Positions 15,197-17,007 of a DNA stretch of 17,007 nt are shown here, in pieces. Location: positions 1-17,007 of the forward strand of contig JADFRJ010000023.1 in the NCBI GenBank assembly GCA_022561355.1. Reading direction: 5' to 3'. How positions within the stretch are numbered: the stretch's first letter is position 1; every line of letters starts with the position of its first letter. Both the position numbers and the translations under genes were made by a program. The notes below the pieces were generated by a model. That model saw only the letters and a program-made list of their open reading frames with translations, did no database searches and was not told the origin of the DNA. The stretch comes from Chloroflexota bacterium (lineage in GTDB: Bacteria; Chloroflexota; Dehalococcoidia; DSTF01; RBG-16-68-14).

Positions 15197-15230
15197 TCCG
15201 ACACAGTGACAGATTCGAGGTTGTGTCGGA
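15197..15230. repeat. Perfect 9-bp inverted repeat between the tRNA and the dockerin remnant
   Basis: TCCGACACA (15197-15205) and TGTGTCGGA (15222-15230) are exact reverse complements separated by 16 bases. It lies about 50 nt past the stop of the minus-strand RCC1/dockerin remnant and 44 nt past the tRNA. No T tract adjoins it on either strand. It could be a factor-dependent terminator hairpin, an operator or a recombination half-site pair; the sequence does not decide. Confidence 0.55.
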
Positions 15231-15282
15231 GTTGCCTCGCGCAGAATGGATCTCGCCTAGTTGTCAGCTGAAGCCGCAACGC

Positions 15283-15618
15283 TTATGGCGGCAGGCTGCC
15301 CAACAGGCCGGCGGCGAACTGCAGAATGAGTGCAGCGTCGATCGCGGTAACGTTGTCGTCGTTGTTGACGTCCGCGTTCTGGGGGCAGGGCAGCGATACC
15401 AGCAGCCCAGCCGCGAACTGCAGGATCAACGCCGCATCGATCGCGTTCACTGAGCCGCTACAGTCGACGTCGCCGATCAGGCCGTTAGCAATTGGAGCTG
15501 CGGTTGGCTTCGCTCCGAGGCCGGAAACGTCCACGGGTGTGTTTCGCTGGGTGGTCGTGCCGTCTCCCAGCTGGCCGAAGTCATTCAGACCCCAACACTT
15601 GAGGCCGCCTACTTCTGT
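15283..15618 (-). pseudogene. RCC1-repeat and dockerin protein, C-terminal remnant
   Basis: The recognisable part begins TEVGGLKCWGLNDFGQLGDG and continues TTTQRNTPVDVSGLG, one RCC1-type beta-propeller repeat of the kind found in secreted bacterial proteins. Two dockerin-like calcium-binding repeats follow, DVDCSGSVNAIDAALILQF and DVNNDDNVTAIDAALILQF, each ending AAGLL, with Asp at the first and last loop positions. The DNA shows the duplication as two related stretches about 99 nt apart. A full propeller needs about seven repeats, so most of the protein and its signal peptide are missing. The reading frame stays open upstream to 15729, but that part is antisense-independent overlap with the recombinase in another frame and is not RCC1-like. 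Dockerins here are probably for surface display, not necessarily cellulosomes. Confidence 0.75.
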
Positions 15619-16541
15619 GAGCAAGCGTCTTTGCCGCGGCGCTGGGCTGTCGAGCAACGCATGTGCCGATAGCGATACTTGCCCGTTACGGTCGCAGCGC
15701 CCAAGAGCGGGGCGCTGCAAGCTCCGCATGTTGCCACGCCAGACAGAGGATAGGGCTGCCTGCCGAACGGCCTAGAGGAGGCGATGTTCCGCCGCCGGCT
15801 AACGAGTACGTTCTGAAGCTTGTCGAATAATTCTGCGTCAACGATTGCAGGATGCTCGCCCTTGACGGTAAAGCCACCGCCAGCCCGGCCATGAAATGCG
15901 ACATCGCCTTTGTAGGTAACGTTCGTCACCAGCTTGCGGGCGCTCAGTCTGTCAAGCGGATTCCCCTCAGTGCTACAAAGTCCGGCGCTGGTAGCCCACT
16001 GGCCCATCTCGCGCAACGAGTGGTGGCCTGACGCGTAGCGCTCGAAAGCTTCACGAACGAGCGGCGCCGTGGCCTCGTCTATGACAACCGTGTTCGCTTC
16101 GTCCCGCAGATAGCCGAGTGGCAGCGGGCCAACTAGTTCCCCGCCTCTGGCTTTCTCTTCGATGCCGGCCTTGATGCGGCTCACGATCACGTCGTGCTCG
16201 AACTCTCCGAGGGCGCCGAGGATAGAGCGCATCATGCGGCCGGCGGCCGTACCCGTATCGGTCGACTCCTGAATGCTGACGATACCGACGCCAGCGGCCT
16301 CCAGATCATCGCAGATGCGGAGAAGGTCACGGAGGGAGCGGCCCAACCTGTCGAGCCTCCAGAAGATCACGCGCTCAAAGCGCCCACTACCGGCGTCGGC
16401 TAGCAGTCGCTTCAGTTCGTCGCGGCCCTCAATGGAACTTCCGCTGCGTCCCTCATCGATGAGGGTGGTCCGAAAACCTCTGGCCACACCTACTCCAACG
16501 GACTCGCGTGCTCCACAGGAAGACACGAACGTCGAGCCCAC
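15609..16541 (-). pseudogene. Large serine recombinase, truncated at both ends
   Basis: The middle of the protein is clear. RTTLIDEGRSGSS and VIFWRLDRLGRSLRDLL are the resolvase-domain core with the active-site Arg residues of DRLxR; GALGEFEHDVIVSRI starts helix E; PLPLGYL opens the Recombinase domain; and CGACSAPLLG with RHMRCSTAQRRGKDAC is the zinc ribbon with its four Cys. The N-terminal strand with the catalytic Ser (YxRVSxxxQ) is missing: homology starts near ARGFRTT, at about 16485, and the residues before that (16486-16541) read as the opposite-strand CAP linker. The C-terminus stops at CSQK with TAG where the family continues with a coiled coil. It cannot be active as it stands. Both ends coincide with fragments of other genes. 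Confidence 0.82.
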
Positions 16542-17007
16542 ACCGATTCCTCCGGTCTCACTCGCTCCTCAGGAACATGCGAAATGCGAGCCCTTACCGA
16601 CCTCGCAATTACCCAGTCTGCCACGATCAATAACTGGGGCTTGCGAATCCCCGCCGATGTCAAGTTGGGAATCAGCCATCTTCGACTCCATCAACCACGA
16701 GCGATTGCAGCGAGGCGTTGTTGCACTGAGAGACCACGCTTGCGGCAGGCTCGTCGCCGAAGTCAGAGCGGTGGAAATGGCGACACTCAGCTACTTCTCT
16801 CACCAAGGCCCGGATGGAGCAACAGCCGGTTCACTCCTGCGAGCCCAGCTGGAATACTCGGTGGCGGGAGAGAATCTAGAGCGGAACAACTACCCGTTCG
16901 ATCAGAGCGTTGACGTGGCGATCGAGAGCTTAATGGAAAGCGAACTGCATCGAATTGTGATCTTAGACAGGTCGTACTCTCACTTGGGCGTTGCTCTCAG
17001 CGAAGAC
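16486..17007 (+). CDS. CAP/SCP-domain extracellular protein, 5' end lost and 3' end beyond the window
   Basis: This frame is open to the right edge without a stop. It begins with a Thr/Pro-rich linker (TPTPTDSRAPQ, VEPTPIPPVSLAPQ) and then a CAP domain. INHERLQRG is the helix-1 motif, EMATLSYFSHQGPDG holds the SH motif at 16798-16803, VAGENLERN holds GENL near 16867, and SLMESELHRIVILD holds the HR pair at 16948; LGVALSED then runs to the edge. The cavity His/Glu residues are present. CAP proteins are secreted; bacterial roles are mostly unknown. Upstream the frame continues to a stop at 16270 but only as antisense of the recombinase. No signal peptide is found. Possible starts (ATG 16459 or 16657) lack support, so the 5' end is probably lost. 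Confidence 0.78.

Noticed and set aside
15058..15279. Minus-strand frame containing WSGRRESNSRPSAWEADALP
   Set aside because: This is the well-known spurious translation of the antisense strand of a tRNA-Gly gene.
15613..15729. N-terminal extension of the RCC1/dockerin frame up to a start at 15729
   Set aside because: It overlaps the recombinase zinc ribbon in another frame and has no RCC1 or signal-peptide character.
16501..16516. Partial similarity to the tRNA-Gly 3' end (gactc..cgt and gctccac) as a possible att duplicate
   Set aside because: The match is split by gaps of different length, too short and broken to support tRNA-targeted integration.
16584..16913. A 109-residue plus-strand frame
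   Set aside because: It is out of frame with the CAP-domain coding sequence that covers the same bases and has no recognisable features.

Overview
The window is a high-GC bacterial chromosome segment, most likely from Chloroflexota (Dehalococcoidia or SAR202-like). This is an inference from two features: the class A penicillin-binding protein ends in a beta-rich C-terminal module that I associate with that phylum, and a protein remnant carries the DVDCSGSVNAIDAALILQF style of dockerin repeat common in those genomes. Most genes are ordinary housekeeping or envelope functions, packed tightly with 1-8 nt overlaps. No plasmid, phage or CRISPR features are visible.

Layout. 1-1254 (minus): gatC-gatA, two subunits of the tRNA-dependent amidotransferase; gatA runs off the left edge. 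1385-4859 (plus): a SAM methyltransferase overlapping a bifunctional penicillin-binding protein, divergent from gatC across a 130-bp double promoter region. 4867-6066 (minus) and 6136-6624 (plus): two unrelated, divergently transcribed HExxH metalloprotease-like proteins. 6669-7382 (plus): a NucS-type (DUF91) PD-(D/E)XK nuclease domain joined to an unrecognised N-terminal half, in DNA of lower GC. 7454-11001 (plus): a four-gene ABC exporter operon (ATPase, permease, ATPase, permease), every junction overlapping. 11015-12277 (minus): an exported, Pro/Thr-linker protein of unknown function. 12454-15006 (plus): an RDD membrane protein, a four-helix membrane protein coupled to it, and a secreted protein of unknown function. 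15079-15153: tRNA-Gly(CCC).

The right end, beyond the tRNA, is different. Three incomplete genes are butted together: an RCC1-repeat/dockerin remnant (minus), a large serine recombinase that has lost both its catalytic N-terminus and its C-terminus (minus), and a CAP/SCP-domain protein (plus) that has no recognisable start and runs off the right edge. Both surface-protein genes have their 5' ends facing the recombinase piece and both are cut where it begins, so the piece appears to have replaced their N-termini and promoters. This is the most unusual region of the window.

A second theme is promoter placement. Several genes have a good -10 hexamer only 6-9 nt before the start codon, which predicts leaderless transcripts, while gatC and the methyltransferase have extended -10 elements and normal leaders with Shine-Dalgarno sequences. 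I found no convincing candidate for an entirely new multi-gene system. The best leads are the recombinase/RCC1/CAP junctions, the nuclease with an unassigned N-terminal half, and the pair of adjacent zincins.
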